A stretch of DNA of 64,000 nucleotides, from contig JAWKPL010000001.1 of the NCBI GenBank assembly GCA_041390685.1, positions 2,542,001-2,606,000 on the forward strand, given 5' to 3'. Within the stretch, counting starts at the first letter, position 1; every line of letters starts with the position of its first letter. Positions 41,932 through 50,267 of this stretch are shown piece by piece. Origin of the DNA: JAIBBD01 sp041390685 (GTDB taxonomy: Bacteria; Chloroflexota; Dehalococcoidia; UBA2979). Both the position numbers and the translations under genes were made by a program. The notes under the pieces are model-generated. The model did no database searches. It was not told the DNA's origin and worked only from the letters and a program-made list of their open reading frames with translations.

Positions 41932-42944
41932 CTCACTCCCTCGCCGGCCGCTTCGAGCGCTACCGGCCGCTGGTCATTGACGAGATGCGCGCCGTCGTCG
42001 GCGACGACACCACGCGGCTGTCTGCCTGGATGCGCTACCACCTCGGATGGGAGGACGCCGCCGGCCGGCCCCTCGATGGCGCCTCCGGAAAGCTGCTGCG
42101 CCCCTCCGCCCTCCTGCTCGCGACCGAACTCGTTGGCGGCTCCATCGAGGAGGCACTGCCCGCCGCGGCCGCCGTCGAGCTGGTCCACAACTTCTCCCTG
42201 CTCCACGACGACGTCGAGGACCGTAGCGAACGCCGTCACGGGCGCCCTGCTCTGTGGACGTTCGCCGGCGTGCCTCAGGCCATCAACACCGGCGACGGCA
42301 TGTACACCCTCGCCCGCCTGGCGATGCACCGCCTGCTCGAGGCCGGCCTCGAGGAACGCCGCGTCCTCGAGTCCATGCGCGAACTCGACGAGGCATGCCT
42401 CCGCCTCGTCGAGGGGCAGTACCTCGACATCTCCTTCGAGGACCGCAACGACGTCACGCGCGCCGAGTACCTCGCGATGACCGCCGGTAAGACCGCCGCG
42501 ATGTTCTCCGCGCCGTTTGCCATCGGCGCGCTCCTCGGCGGCGCCTCCGGTGACCTCGTCACGGCATTCCGCGAGTTCGGTTACCACGTCGGCCTCGCCT
42601 TCCAGGCCATGGACGATATCCTCGGCATCTGGGGCGAGCCCGAGGTCACTGGCAAGCCCGTCGGCGACGACCTCGCCTCCCGCAAGATGACCTACCCCGT
42701 CATCGCCGCCATGGCATCGCCCGCCGTCGGCGCCGCCCTCGTCGAGGCCTACGCCGAGCCCACCGCTACGGTCGAATCCCTGCGCGAGCTGGTCGTCCAG
42801 GGCGAGGGCCGCACTCACACCGAGCACTTCATGCAGAGCGCCGTCGAATCTGCCCTCGCCGCACTCGGCGCCGCGGCGCTCTCCCCTGCCGCAGAAGCCC
42901 TCTTCGAGGAGTTCGCGCGTCTCGCCTCCGCGCGCGTCCGCTGA
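41928..42944 (+). CDS. Polyprenyl (isoprenyl) diphosphate synthase
   Basis: A 338-residue trans-prenyltransferase. The first Asp-rich motif is LLHDDVEDRSERRHG (DDxxD variant, about 89-93) and the second is AFQAMDDILGIWG with GDDLASRKMTYPV after it. A GKLLRPS segment binds IPP. Chain length (geranylgeranyl or longer) cannot be set reliably from sequence by eye. The ATG overlaps the acylase stop (ATGA). Confidence 0.92.
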   Translation: MTHSLAGRFERYRPLVIDEMRAVVGDDTTRLSAWMRYHLGWEDAAGRPLDGASGKLLRPSALLLATELVGGSIEEALPAAAAVELVHNFSLLHDDVEDRSERRHGRPALWTFAGVPQAINTGDGMYTLARLAMHRLLEAGLEERRVLESMRELDEACLRLVEGQYLDISFEDRNDVTRAEYLAMTAGKTAAMFSAPFAIGALLGGASGDLVTAFREFGYHVGLAFQAMDDILGIWGEPEVTGKPVGDDLASRKMTYPVIAAMASPAVGAALVEAYAEPTATVESLRELVVQGEGRTHTEHFMQSAVESALAALGAAALSPAAEALFEEFARLASARVR

Positions 42945-43064
42945 TCGGCGCTCGCACGGTTCGAGTGTGGTGGACAGCACCCCGACAATCTGGCCAGTAG
43001 CGGTCGATGTGCTAGCGTCGATCGAGACGGTCGCGGCCTCGGCCGCTGGATGCTGGAGAGCGTG

Positions 43065-44252
43065 GTGAAGAAGAAGACCATCCGCGACATCGACCTGCAG
43101 GGCCAGCGCGTGCTCCTCCGGGTCGACTACAACGTCCAGGTGGAGAACGGCCGTATCGTCGACGATACGAGGCTCCGCGAGTCCCTTCCCACCATCCATG
43201 AGCTGCGTAAGGCGGGCGCCTGCGTCATCGTCTGCTCGCACCGCGGGCGCCCCCGTGGCGGCATCGACGAGTCGCTCCGCAACGCCCCCGTGGCCCTCCA
43301 TCTCACCGAGATGCTCGGCGTCCCGGTCCGCACGGCTCAGGACTGCATCGGGCCCGAGGCCGAGGCTCAGGCCGCTGCGTTGCGACCCGGCGATGTCCTG
43401 ATGCTCGAGAACGTCCGCTTCCACCCCGAGGAGGAAGCCAACAACGACGAGTTCGCGCGCGCCCTCGCCCGCCTCGGCGACGTCTTCGTGAACGACGCGT
43501 TCGGCACCGCCCACCGTGCCCACGCCTCCACCGTCGGCGTCACGAAGTACCTGCCCTCCGTCGCCGGGCTCCTGCTCGAGCGCGAAGTCGATTACCTGAC
43601 GAAGGTCACCGACAGCCCGGAACGCCCCTTCGGCATCGTCCTCGGCGGCTCCAAGGTCTCCGACAAGATCGCCATCCTGGAAAACCTCACCCGCTGCGCC
43701 GATGTCATCTGCATCGGTGGCGCGATCGCGAACACGTTCCTGAAGGCCCGCGGCATCGACGTCGCCGACTCCCTCGTCGAGAACGACGGCCTCGCCGGCG
43801 CCCGTTACATCATGGCGCTCGCCGAGCATCGAGGTGACATCGAGATCGTCCTCCCCTCGGACGTGGTCGTCGCCTTCGGCGGTGCCGAGGGCGCGCTCGT
43901 GCGCACCGTCTCCGTCGCCCAGGTGCCGGTGAACTGGCGCATCCTCGATGTGGGTCCCGGCACGGTGCAGTCCTTCGCCAGTGCCCTCCAGCGCTGTAAG
44001 ACGGTCGTCTGGAACGGGCCCATGGGCCTCTTTGAACGCGAGCCCTTCGACCGCGGTTCGATGGCCGTCGCCCGCGTCCTCGGCGAGCTCCGCTCCGCCA
44101 CCACCGTGGTCGGCGGTGGCGAGACGGTCGCCGCCCTCCGCCGTGCGCACGTCGCGGAGCGCATCTCACACGTCTCGACCGGGGGCGGCGCGTCACTCGC
44201 GATGCTGCAGGGCAAGCCGCTTCCCGCCGTAGACGCGCTGCTCGATGCGTGA
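43065..44252 (+). CDS. pgk: Phosphoglycerate kinase
   Basis: A 395-residue glycolytic kinase. RVLLRVDYNVQVENG, SHRGRPRGG, MLENVRFHPEEEANN, NDAFGTAHRAHAST, VLGGSKVSDKIAILENL, WNGPMGLFE and VVGGGETVAALR are all present and ordered. Adjacent GTGs at 43062 and 43065 follow GGAGAG; an ATG at 43050 would add 5 residues. Followed by apgM and tpiA, so lower glycolysis is co-located. Confidence 0.95.
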   Translation: MKKKTIRDIDLQGQRVLLRVDYNVQVENGRIVDDTRLRESLPTIHELRKAGACVIVCSHRGRPRGGIDESLRNAPVALHLTEMLGVPVRTAQDCIGPEAEAQAAALRPGDVLMLENVRFHPEEEANNDEFARALARLGDVFVNDAFGTAHRAHASTVGVTKYLPSVAGLLLEREVDYLTKVTDSPERPFGIVLGGSKVSDKIAILENLTRCADVICIGGAIANTFLKARGIDVADSLVENDGLAGARYIMALAEHRGDIEIVLPSDVVVAFGGAEGALVRTVSVAQVPVNWRILDVGPGTVQSFASALQRCKTVVWNGPMGLFEREPFDRGSMAVARVLGELRSATTVVGGGETVAALRRAHVAERISHVSTGGGASLAMLQGKPLPAVDALLDA

Positions 44253-44278
44253 CGCCCGCCGAGACGGCCCGGTAGCAT
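44249..44278 (+). promoter_or_regulatory. Candidate leaderless promoter of apgM
   Basis: GTGACG (44249-44254), 18-bp spacer, TAGCAT (44273-44278), then 6 nt to ATG 44285 with no ribosome site between. Confidence 0.42.
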
Positions 44279-44284
44279 AGCGCC

Positions 44285-45487
44285 ATGGACATTGACCTCA
44301 TCCGCCGGCTCTCCATCCCGGGAGAGTCCAAAGTGCTCCTGTGCGTGCTCGACGGTCTCGGCGGCCTCCCCGGCCCCCGCGGCCGCAGCGAGCTCGAGGA
44401 AGCGCATCCGCGCCACCTCGACCGCCTTGCCGAGGAAGGCGCCGTCGGCCAGACGATCCCGGTCGGCTACGGCATCACCCCTGGTTCCGGCCCCGGGCAT
44501 CTCGCGCTCTTCGGCTACGACCCGCTCGTGTACGAGGTCGGCCGCGGCGTCCTCGAGGCCACCGGCATCGACTTCGCCCTCGAAGGCGACGACCTCGCCG
44601 CCCGCGGCAATCTCTGCACGGTCGACGCAGAAGGCGTGATCGTCGACCGGCGCGCCGGTCGCGTCGCCACCGAGGTCACCGCGGAGATCTGCGCCGAGCT
44701 CGAGTCGTCGATCTCGCTCCCCGGCGTGCGCGTCTTCGTCCGGCCCGTCCGCGAGCACCGCTTCGTCCTCGTCCTCCGCGGCGAGGGCCTGAGCGACGCC
44801 ATCACCGAGACCGACCCCCAGCGGGAGGGCGTCCGCCCCCGCCGCGCGGAAGCGAAGGCCATCGAGGCCTCCCGCACCGCCGAGCTGGTCAACCAGTTCG
44901 TCGCCGACGCCGGTCGGCTCCTCGCGAAGCGCGACCAGGCCAACGGCATGACCCTGCGCGGCTGGGCGAAGCGACCCGACCTCCCGCAGATGCCCGATCT
45001 CTGGAAGCTCCGCGCCGCCGCTGTCGCCGTCTACCCGATGTACCGAGGGCTCGCCCGGCTCGTCGGCATGGACGTCCTCGACGCCGGCGCGAACATGGAG
45101 TCACAGATCGAGGCGCTCCGCCGCCACTGGGACCAGTACGACTTCTTCTTCCTCCATTACAAGTACACGGACTCCGCCGGTGAGGATGGCGACTTCGCGC
45201 GCAAGCAACAGGCCATCCGCGACTTCGATGCCTGCGTGCCGTCCCTCCAGACACTCCGCCCGAACGTGATGGTCGTCACCGGTGACCACTCCACGCCTTC
45301 GATGATGGCCGCGCATTCGTGGCACCCCGTCCCCTTCCTCCTCCGAGGTGACAACGTGCGCGTTGACGCGGCGAACCGCTTCAACGAGGTCGAGTGCTCG
45401 CGCGGAGGCTTCGGCACCTTCCCCGCGAAGGAGGTCCTCCCGCTCGCCTTCGCCCACGCCGGCCGCATGACGAAGTACGGCGCCTGA
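44285..45487 (+). CDS. apgM: Cofactor-independent phosphoglycerate mutase, archaeal type
   Basis: A 400-residue alkaline-phosphatase-superfamily mutase interconverting 3- and 2-phosphoglycerate. LLCVLDGLGGLPGP carries the first metal Asp, GITPGSGPGHLALFGYDP the phosphorylated Ser region, then HYKYTDSAGEDGD and VVTGDHSTPSMMAAHSWHPVP the second metal site. This ApgM form is typical of archaea and some bacteria, unlike GpmI or GpmA. Its TGA overlaps the tpiA ATG by one base. Confidence 0.93.
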   Translation: MDIDLIRRLSIPGESKVLLCVLDGLGGLPGPRGRSELEEAHPRHLDRLAEEGAVGQTIPVGYGITPGSGPGHLALFGYDPLVYEVGRGVLEATGIDFALEGDDLAARGNLCTVDAEGVIVDRRAGRVATEVTAEICAELESSISLPGVRVFVRPVREHRFVLVLRGEGLSDAITETDPQREGVRPRRAEAKAIEASRTAELVNQFVADAGRLLAKRDQANGMTLRGWAKRPDLPQMPDLWKLRAAAVAVYPMYRGLARLVGMDVLDAGANMESQIEALRRHWDQYDFFFLHYKYTDSAGEDGDFARKQQAIRDFDACVPSLQTLRPNVMVVTGDHSTPSMMAAHSWHPVPFLLRGDNVRVDAANRFNEVECSRGGFGTFPAKEVLPLAFAHAGRMTKYGA

Positions 45488-46257
45488 TGCCGCTCCGCCG
45501 CCCCATCGTCGCCGGCAACTGGAAGATGCACCTCGACCGCTCCGCCGCGGCCGACCTTGTCGCGGCCCTTCGAGGCGCACTTGACGGCCTCGCCGGCATC
45601 GACGTCGTGCTCTGTCCGCCGCTGCCATGGCTGCCCGACACGGCCGACCGCCTGCGGGGCAGCACGCTCGAGGTCGGCGCACAGAACGTCTACTGGGAGC
45701 CCCACGGCGCCTACACCGGCGAGGTGAGCGCCGCGATGCTCGCCGGCCTCGTCGACTACGTAATCATCGGCCACTCCGAGCGTCGCCACGTCTTCGGCGA
45801 GACCGACGAGGAGACCGCGAAGAAGCTCGATGCCGTTCTCGGCCTCGGCATGCGCCCCATCCTCGCCGTGGGCGAGTTGCGCGAGGAACGCGAGGCCGGC
45901 CAGACGCCACACGTGCTTCAGCGCCAGCTGCTCGCCGCGTTCGCGGATGTCGACCGTCTCCCCGAGGACTTCGTCGTCGCCTACGAGCCGGTCTGGGCGA
46001 TTGGCACGGGCCTGACTGCCACGCCGGAGACCGCGCAGCAGGCCTGCGCCGATGTCCGCCGCATCCTCGCCGAGCGCTTCGGCGATGCCACAGCCGAGGC
46101 GTGCCGCATCCAGTACGGCGGCTCGGTGAACGCCGAGAACGCGGCCGCCCTCGCCGCCGCGCCGGACATCGACGGCCTCCTCGTCGGTGGGGCGTCCCTG
46201 AACGCCGAGGCGTTCACCACGATCTGCCGCGCCGTCGCCGCCACGAAGGGCTCGTGA
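45487..46257 (+). CDS. tpiA: Triosephosphate isomerase
   Basis: A 256-residue TIM barrel with GNWKMH (catalytic Lys), YVIIGHSERRHVFGE (His), VVAYEPVWAIGTGLTATPE (Glu) and YGGSVNAEN plus LLVGGASL phosphate loops. The strand before the catalytic loop reads ILAVGE where ILCVGE is common. It overlaps apgM and miaA by 1 and 4 bases. Confidence 0.96.
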   Translation: MPLRRPIVAGNWKMHLDRSAAADLVAALRGALDGLAGIDVVLCPPLPWLPDTADRLRGSTLEVGAQNVYWEPHGAYTGEVSAAMLAGLVDYVIIGHSERRHVFGETDEETAKKLDAVLGLGMRPILAVGELREEREAGQTPHVLQRQLLAAFADVDRLPEDFVVAYEPVWAIGTGLTATPETAQQACADVRRILAERFGDATAEACRIQYGGSVNAENAAALAAAPDIDGLLVGGASLNAEAFTTICRAVAATKGS

Positions 46258-47186
46258 TCGCCTCCTTCCGAGGCCGCGTCGTTGCCCTCGTCGGCGCCAC
46301 CGCCTCCGGCAAGACGGCCGCCGCCATCGAGGTCGCTCGCCGCCTTCCCGTCGAGGTCGTGTCGGCGGACTCCCGCCAGGTGCGCGCGGCAATGCGCATC
46401 GGCACCGCCGCCCCCACCGACGAGGAACTCGCCGCCGTCCCCCATCACCTCGTGGGCGTCGTCGCCCCCGACGCCCCCTGGTCGCTCGCCGAGTTCCTCG
46501 CTCGCGCCCGCGCGGCCCTGGAGGACATCTGGGGCCGTGGCAGGCTCCCGCTCATCGTCGGCGGCACCGGCCAGTACGTCTGGGCGCTCCTCGAGGGCTG
46601 GCAGCCGCCTGCTGTGCCCCCTGATCCCGCCCTCCGCGCCCGCCTCGAGGGCGAGGCGGCGCGTTGCGGCCCCGCCCCCCTGATCGAGGAGCTGCGGGCG
46701 CTCGATCCCGCCGCCCTCGCCCGTGTCGACCAGCGCAATCCGCGCCGTCTCATCCGCGCGATCGAGGTCGCGAGATCCGCTGCCGCCGGCGCCGGCCCTC
46801 CGCCCGCCGTCCAGGCGCCCGAGTTCGCGTCGGCGGTCGTGGGCCTCCGCTGGGACCGCGAGCGGCTGCACGCCCGCGCGGACGCTCGCGTGGAGGCCAT
46901 GTACGCCTCCGGACTGCTCGAGGAGACGCGCGCCCTCCTCGACCGCTACCCACCGGACCTCCCAGCCTTCCAGTCCATCGGCTACGCCGAGGCTGCCCGC
47001 GTCCTTCGAGCTGGATGGGATCTCGTGACCGCCATCGAGCGCACGCGAATCGAGACGCACCGCCTCATCCGCATGCAGGCCACCTGGTTCCGCGCCGATG
47101 ATCCGCGCATCCGCTGGGTCGATGGCGCTCGCGTCGACGACGTCGTGCGCGCGGTTGAGGAGGCCGCCGCTTCGCGCGTAGGATGA
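46254..47186 (+). CDS. miaA: tRNA dimethylallyltransferase
   Basis: A 310-residue enzyme that prenylates A37 of tRNAs reading UNN codons. VALVGATASGKTAAAIEVARRL holds the P-loop, then VVSADSRQVRAAMRIGTA, PLIVGGTGQYVWALLEG and FQSIGYAEAARVL. The motif DSRQVR-(M)RIGTA is close to the MiaA signature DSxQxYxxMxIGTA although Tyr is replaced. GTG 46254 overlaps the tpiA stop (GTGA). Confidence 0.93.
   Translation: MIASFRGRVVALVGATASGKTAAAIEVARRLPVEVVSADSRQVRAAMRIGTAAPTDEELAAVPHHLVGVVAPDAPWSLAEFLARARAALEDIWGRGRLPLIVGGTGQYVWALLEGWQPPAVPPDPALRARLEGEAARCGPAPLIEELRALDPAALARVDQRNPRRLIRAIEVARSAAAGAGPPPAVQAPEFASAVVGLRWDRERLHARADARVEAMYASGLLEETRALLDRYPPDLPAFQSIGYAEAARVLRAGWDLVTAIERTRIETHRLIRMQATWFRADDPRIRWVDGARVDDVVRAVEEAAASRVG
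47155..47184 (+). promoter_or_regulatory. Candidate leaderless promoter of dapF
   Basis: TTGAGG (47155-47160), 18-bp spacer, TAGGAT (47179-47184), 6 nt, then ATG 47191. It lies within the last codons of miaA. Confidence 0.42.
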
Positions 47187-47190
47187 TCCG

Positions 47191-48054
47191 ATGGTGACGG
47201 CGTTCCCCTTCTGGAAGCTCCACGGCACCGGCAACGACTTCGTCCTCGCTGAGGCGAATGTGGCCGACGACGCCGCATGGCCTGCCCTCGCGCGGCGCGT
47301 CTGCGACCGCCACTTCGGTGTCGGCGCGGACGGCCTGATCTTCGTCCTCCCCTCCGAGGTCGCCGCCCGCCGCATGCGCATCTTCAACCCCGATGGCTCA
47401 GAGGCCGAGATGTGCGGCAACGGCATCCGCTGCTTCGTGAAGTACGTGCTCGACCGGGCCATCGTCGACGCCCCCGACGGCGTCCTCACCGTAGAGACGG
47501 GCGCGGGCATCCTCGAGGCGCGCGCCACCCGCAACGACGCCGGCCGCGTGGAGTCGGTCCGCGTCAGCCTCGGCCCGCCTCGCTTCCGGCCCCAGGACAT
47601 CGGCGCGCTCGTGGAGGCCCCGGCGCCCGTGCTCAACCTGCCCCTGACCGCCGCTGGCGAGCACCTCCAGCTCAACCTCGTCTCGATGGGCAACCCCCAC
47701 GCCGTGGCCTTCCTTGACGCCGCGCCCGCAAGCTTCGACCTCGAGCGCATCGGCCCCGCCGTCGAGCATGACCCGCTGTTCGCTCACCGAACCAACTTCG
47801 AGGTCGCACGCGTCCTCGACCGCGACCATGTCGAGATGCGCGTCTGGGAACGCGGCGCGGGCATCACCCTCGCCTGCGGCACCGGCGCCGCCGCCGTCGT
47901 TGTCGCCGGCCGCCTCCATGGTCTCGTCAGCGATTCCGTCGAGGTGCGCGTCCCCGGCGGGCCGCTCCGGCTGGAGTGGGACGGCGAAGGCGATGTCTAC
48001 CTCGAAGGGCCCGCCGTCAGAGTCTTCGAATCCGTCTGGGAGGACGCCGAGTGA
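47191..48054 (+). CDS. dapF: Diaminopimelate epimerase
   Basis: Converts LL- to meso-diaminopimelate for lysine and peptidoglycan. The 287-residue protein has FWKLHGTGNDFVL, FGVGADGLI, FNPDGSEAEMCGNGIRC (first catalytic Cys), MGNPHAV, FEVARV and the second catalytic Cys in ITLACGTGAAAVV. Together with dapL at 49038 it indicates the aminotransferase variant of the lysine pathway. Confidence 0.96.
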   Translation: MVTAFPFWKLHGTGNDFVLAEANVADDAAWPALARRVCDRHFGVGADGLIFVLPSEVAARRMRIFNPDGSEAEMCGNGIRCFVKYVLDRAIVDAPDGVLTVETGAGILEARATRNDAGRVESVRVSLGPPRFRPQDIGALVEAPAPVLNLPLTAAGEHLQLNLVSMGNPHAVAFLDAAPASFDLERIGPAVEHDPLFAHRTNFEVARVLDRDHVEMRVWERGAGITLACGTGAAAVVVAGRLHGLVSDSVEVRVPGGPLRLEWDGEGDVYLEGPAVRVFESVWEDAE

Positions 48055-48935
48055 CCCAGGACCGCCGCATCATCGAGACCCGCGCCGCCGTACGGAACAC
48101 GCCCCTCAAGCCGCGCGATTGGGAGTCGATCCTCGACGATGACGATACCGAGGCCGTCGAGGTCGATGGCGGCGAGATGGCCCTCGTCGTCCGCGGTGGG
48201 CAACTCCACCTCATGTTCGCCTTCGATTCCAACGAGGTGATGAAAGCCGCCTTCAACCCGATGTGGACCGCCCTCAAACCGAAGCTCAAGCGCTTCAAGT
48301 CCTACCAGTACTGCCGCTTCGACCTCGTCGCCTTCCCCGTCCGCGAGTGGATCGACCACATGCTCGACGAGGCCGACTTCCTCCTCCAGGGCGGCTGGAC
48401 CGAGATGGAGCACCGCGACCCCGCCGACATCGCCCCGCCCGAGCCCCCAGCCGGCATCCGCATCCGCCGGGCCGCCGCCGATGACCTCCCCCGCATCCTG
48501 GAGATCGAGGCCGCCTCGTACGGCCCCTTCTCCGATGGCCCCGAGGTGACGGCCGCCCGCTTCGAGGCCGCCCCGTGGACCGGTGTGCTCGACGAGGATG
48601 GCGAGGTCGTTGCATACGCCATCAACGCTGCCGTCGACGGCAACCTCGGCCGCACGCTCTCGCTCGGTGTCGCCCCCGAGGCGCGCGGCGAGCAGCTCGG
48701 CTCCACCATGCTGCAGGCCGCCGCCTATCAACTCGCCGCCACCGGCGCGCGCCGCCTCGCCGCCACCGCTCGCCCCGATGTCCCCGGCTCCATCGACGCC
48801 GCCCGCCGCGTCGGGTACCGGCCCGGCCACAGCGGCACCGAGTTCCGCCGCTCGCTCGACGAGCGCGCGAACAAGGAGCGTCGCGAACAGCGGCACATCC
48901 AGGGCATGAAGGTCCGCTTCGGCGACTGGCGCTGA
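48051..48935 (+). CDS. GNAT family N-acetyltransferase with N-terminal extension
   Basis: A 294-residue protein. Residues about 140-270 form a GNAT domain: IRIRRAAADDLPRILEIEAASYGPFSD, LSLGVAPEARGEQLGSTML (acetyl-CoA loop RGxQLG) and AARRVGYRPG. The first 130 residues (VRNTPLKPRDWESILDDDDTE...) are a separate domain I do not recognise. GTG 48051 overlaps the dapF stop. The acyl acceptor is unknown. Confidence 0.82.
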   Translation: MTQDRRIIETRAAVRNTPLKPRDWESILDDDDTEAVEVDGGEMALVVRGGQLHLMFAFDSNEVMKAAFNPMWTALKPKLKRFKSYQYCRFDLVAFPVREWIDHMLDEADFLLQGGWTEMEHRDPADIAPPEPPAGIRIRRAAADDLPRILEIEAASYGPFSDGPEVTAARFEAAPWTGVLDEDGEVVAYAINAAVDGNLGRTLSLGVAPEARGEQLGSTMLQAAAYQLAATGARRLAATARPDVPGSIDAARRVGYRPGHSGTEFRRSLDERANKERREQRHIQGMKVRFGDWR

Positions 48936-49037
48936 GCGCCGCAGTAACTCATCGCGGCCGCCGGCGACGCTGGCGTCAGCTCGCCCGCTCAGGCACTCTT
49001 TCGTCGCACCAATCGAGGTCTCACTGACGGAGGCACC

Positions 49038-50222
49038 ATGAAACTCGCTCGTCGCGTCGAGCAACTGCCGCCCTACCTCTTTGCCCGCATCTCCGAGCTC
49101 ATCGCCCAGAAGCGCGCGGCGGGCGTCGATGTCATCTCGTTCGGGATCGGCGACCCCGACCTGCCAACGCCCGATTACATCCTCGACAGCCTGAAGCGCG
49201 CCGCCGACGTGCCGGTCAACCACCGCTACCCCGAGACCGAGGGCTTGCCCGAGTTTCGCCAGGCCGTCGCGCGTTGGTACGAGCGCCGCCACAGCGTCCA
49301 GCTCGACCCCGAGCGCGAGGTCGTCTCGCTCATCGGCTCGAAGGAGGGCATCGGTCACCTCCCACTCTGTCTCGTCGACCCCGGTGACGTCGTCCTCATC
49401 ACCGACCCGGGCTACCCGGTCTACGAGATCGGCACGATGTTCTGCGGCGGCGAGTCCGTCAAAGTCCCCCTGCGCGAGGAGGACGGCTGGCTGCCCCGCT
49501 TCGAGGACATCCCCGCCGATATCGCCGGCCGAGCGAAGATCATCTGGCTCAACTACCCCAACAACCCCACCGGCGCCGTCGCCGACCTCGCCTTCTACGA
49601 GCAGGCCGTCGCCTGGGCGAAGGCACACGACGTCGTGATCGCCCATGACCTCGCCTACTCCGAGGTCACCTACGACGGCTACGTCGCCCCCTCCATCCTC
49701 GAGGTCGACGGCGCCCGCGACGTCGCCATCGAGTTCAACTCGCTCTCCAAGTCCTTCAACATGACCGGCTGGCGCATCGGCATGGCCGTCGGCAACGCCA
49801 CCCTCGTCGACGCCCTCCGGCGCGTGAAGTCGAACCTCGACAGCGGCGTCCCGCAGGCCGTCCAGCAGATGGCCATCACCGCCCTCGATGGCCCGCCCGA
49901 CGCCATCACTTCACATAACGATACGTACCGTCGCCGCCGTGACCGTGTCGTCGAGGTGCTCCGCCAGCTCGGACTCCGCGTTGACCCGCCGAAGGCCTCG
50001 CTCTACGTCTGGGCCCGCCTCCCCGAGGGTGAGCGCTCCTCCGCCGACTACGCCGGACGCCTGATCGACGCTACCGGCGTCGTCGTCACCCCGGGTGTCA
50101 GCTACGGTGCGGCAGGGGAGGGCTACATCCGCCTCTCGCTGACCCTTCCGGACGACCGCGTGGAGGAGGGCCTCCGCCGCCTCTCCGCGTTCGCTCGCGG
50201 CGAACAGGTGCTCGACGCCTGA
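49038..50222 (+). CDS. dapL: LL-diaminopimelate aminotransferase
   Basis: A 394-residue fold-type I PLP enzyme making LL-diaminopimelate directly from tetrahydrodipicolinate. VISFGIGDPDLPTP, YPETEGLPEFRQAVARWY, SKEGIGHLPL, ITDPGYPVYEIGTMFCGGE, LNYPNNPTGAVA, HDLAYSEVTYDGY and the Lys segment SLSKSFNMTGWRIG match the DapL/DapC2 class. GGAGGCACC precedes the ATG. Its neighbour dapF performs the next step. Confidence 0.92.
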   Translation: MKLARRVEQLPPYLFARISELIAQKRAAGVDVISFGIGDPDLPTPDYILDSLKRAADVPVNHRYPETEGLPEFRQAVARWYERRHSVQLDPEREVVSLIGSKEGIGHLPLCLVDPGDVVLITDPGYPVYEIGTMFCGGESVKVPLREEDGWLPRFEDIPADIAGRAKIIWLNYPNNPTGAVADLAFYEQAVAWAKAHDVVIAHDLAYSEVTYDGYVAPSILEVDGARDVAIEFNSLSKSFNMTGWRIGMAVGNATLVDALRRVKSNLDSGVPQAVQQMAITALDGPPDAITSHNDTYRRRRDRVVEVLRQLGLRVDPPKASLYVWARLPEGERSSADYAGRLIDATGVVVTPGVSYGAAGEGYIRLSLTLPDDRVEEGLRRLSAFARGEQVLDA

Positions 50223-50267
50223 CCAGATGCGTTACGATCGAGGGCAACCCATGAGCTGCGGAGGCCG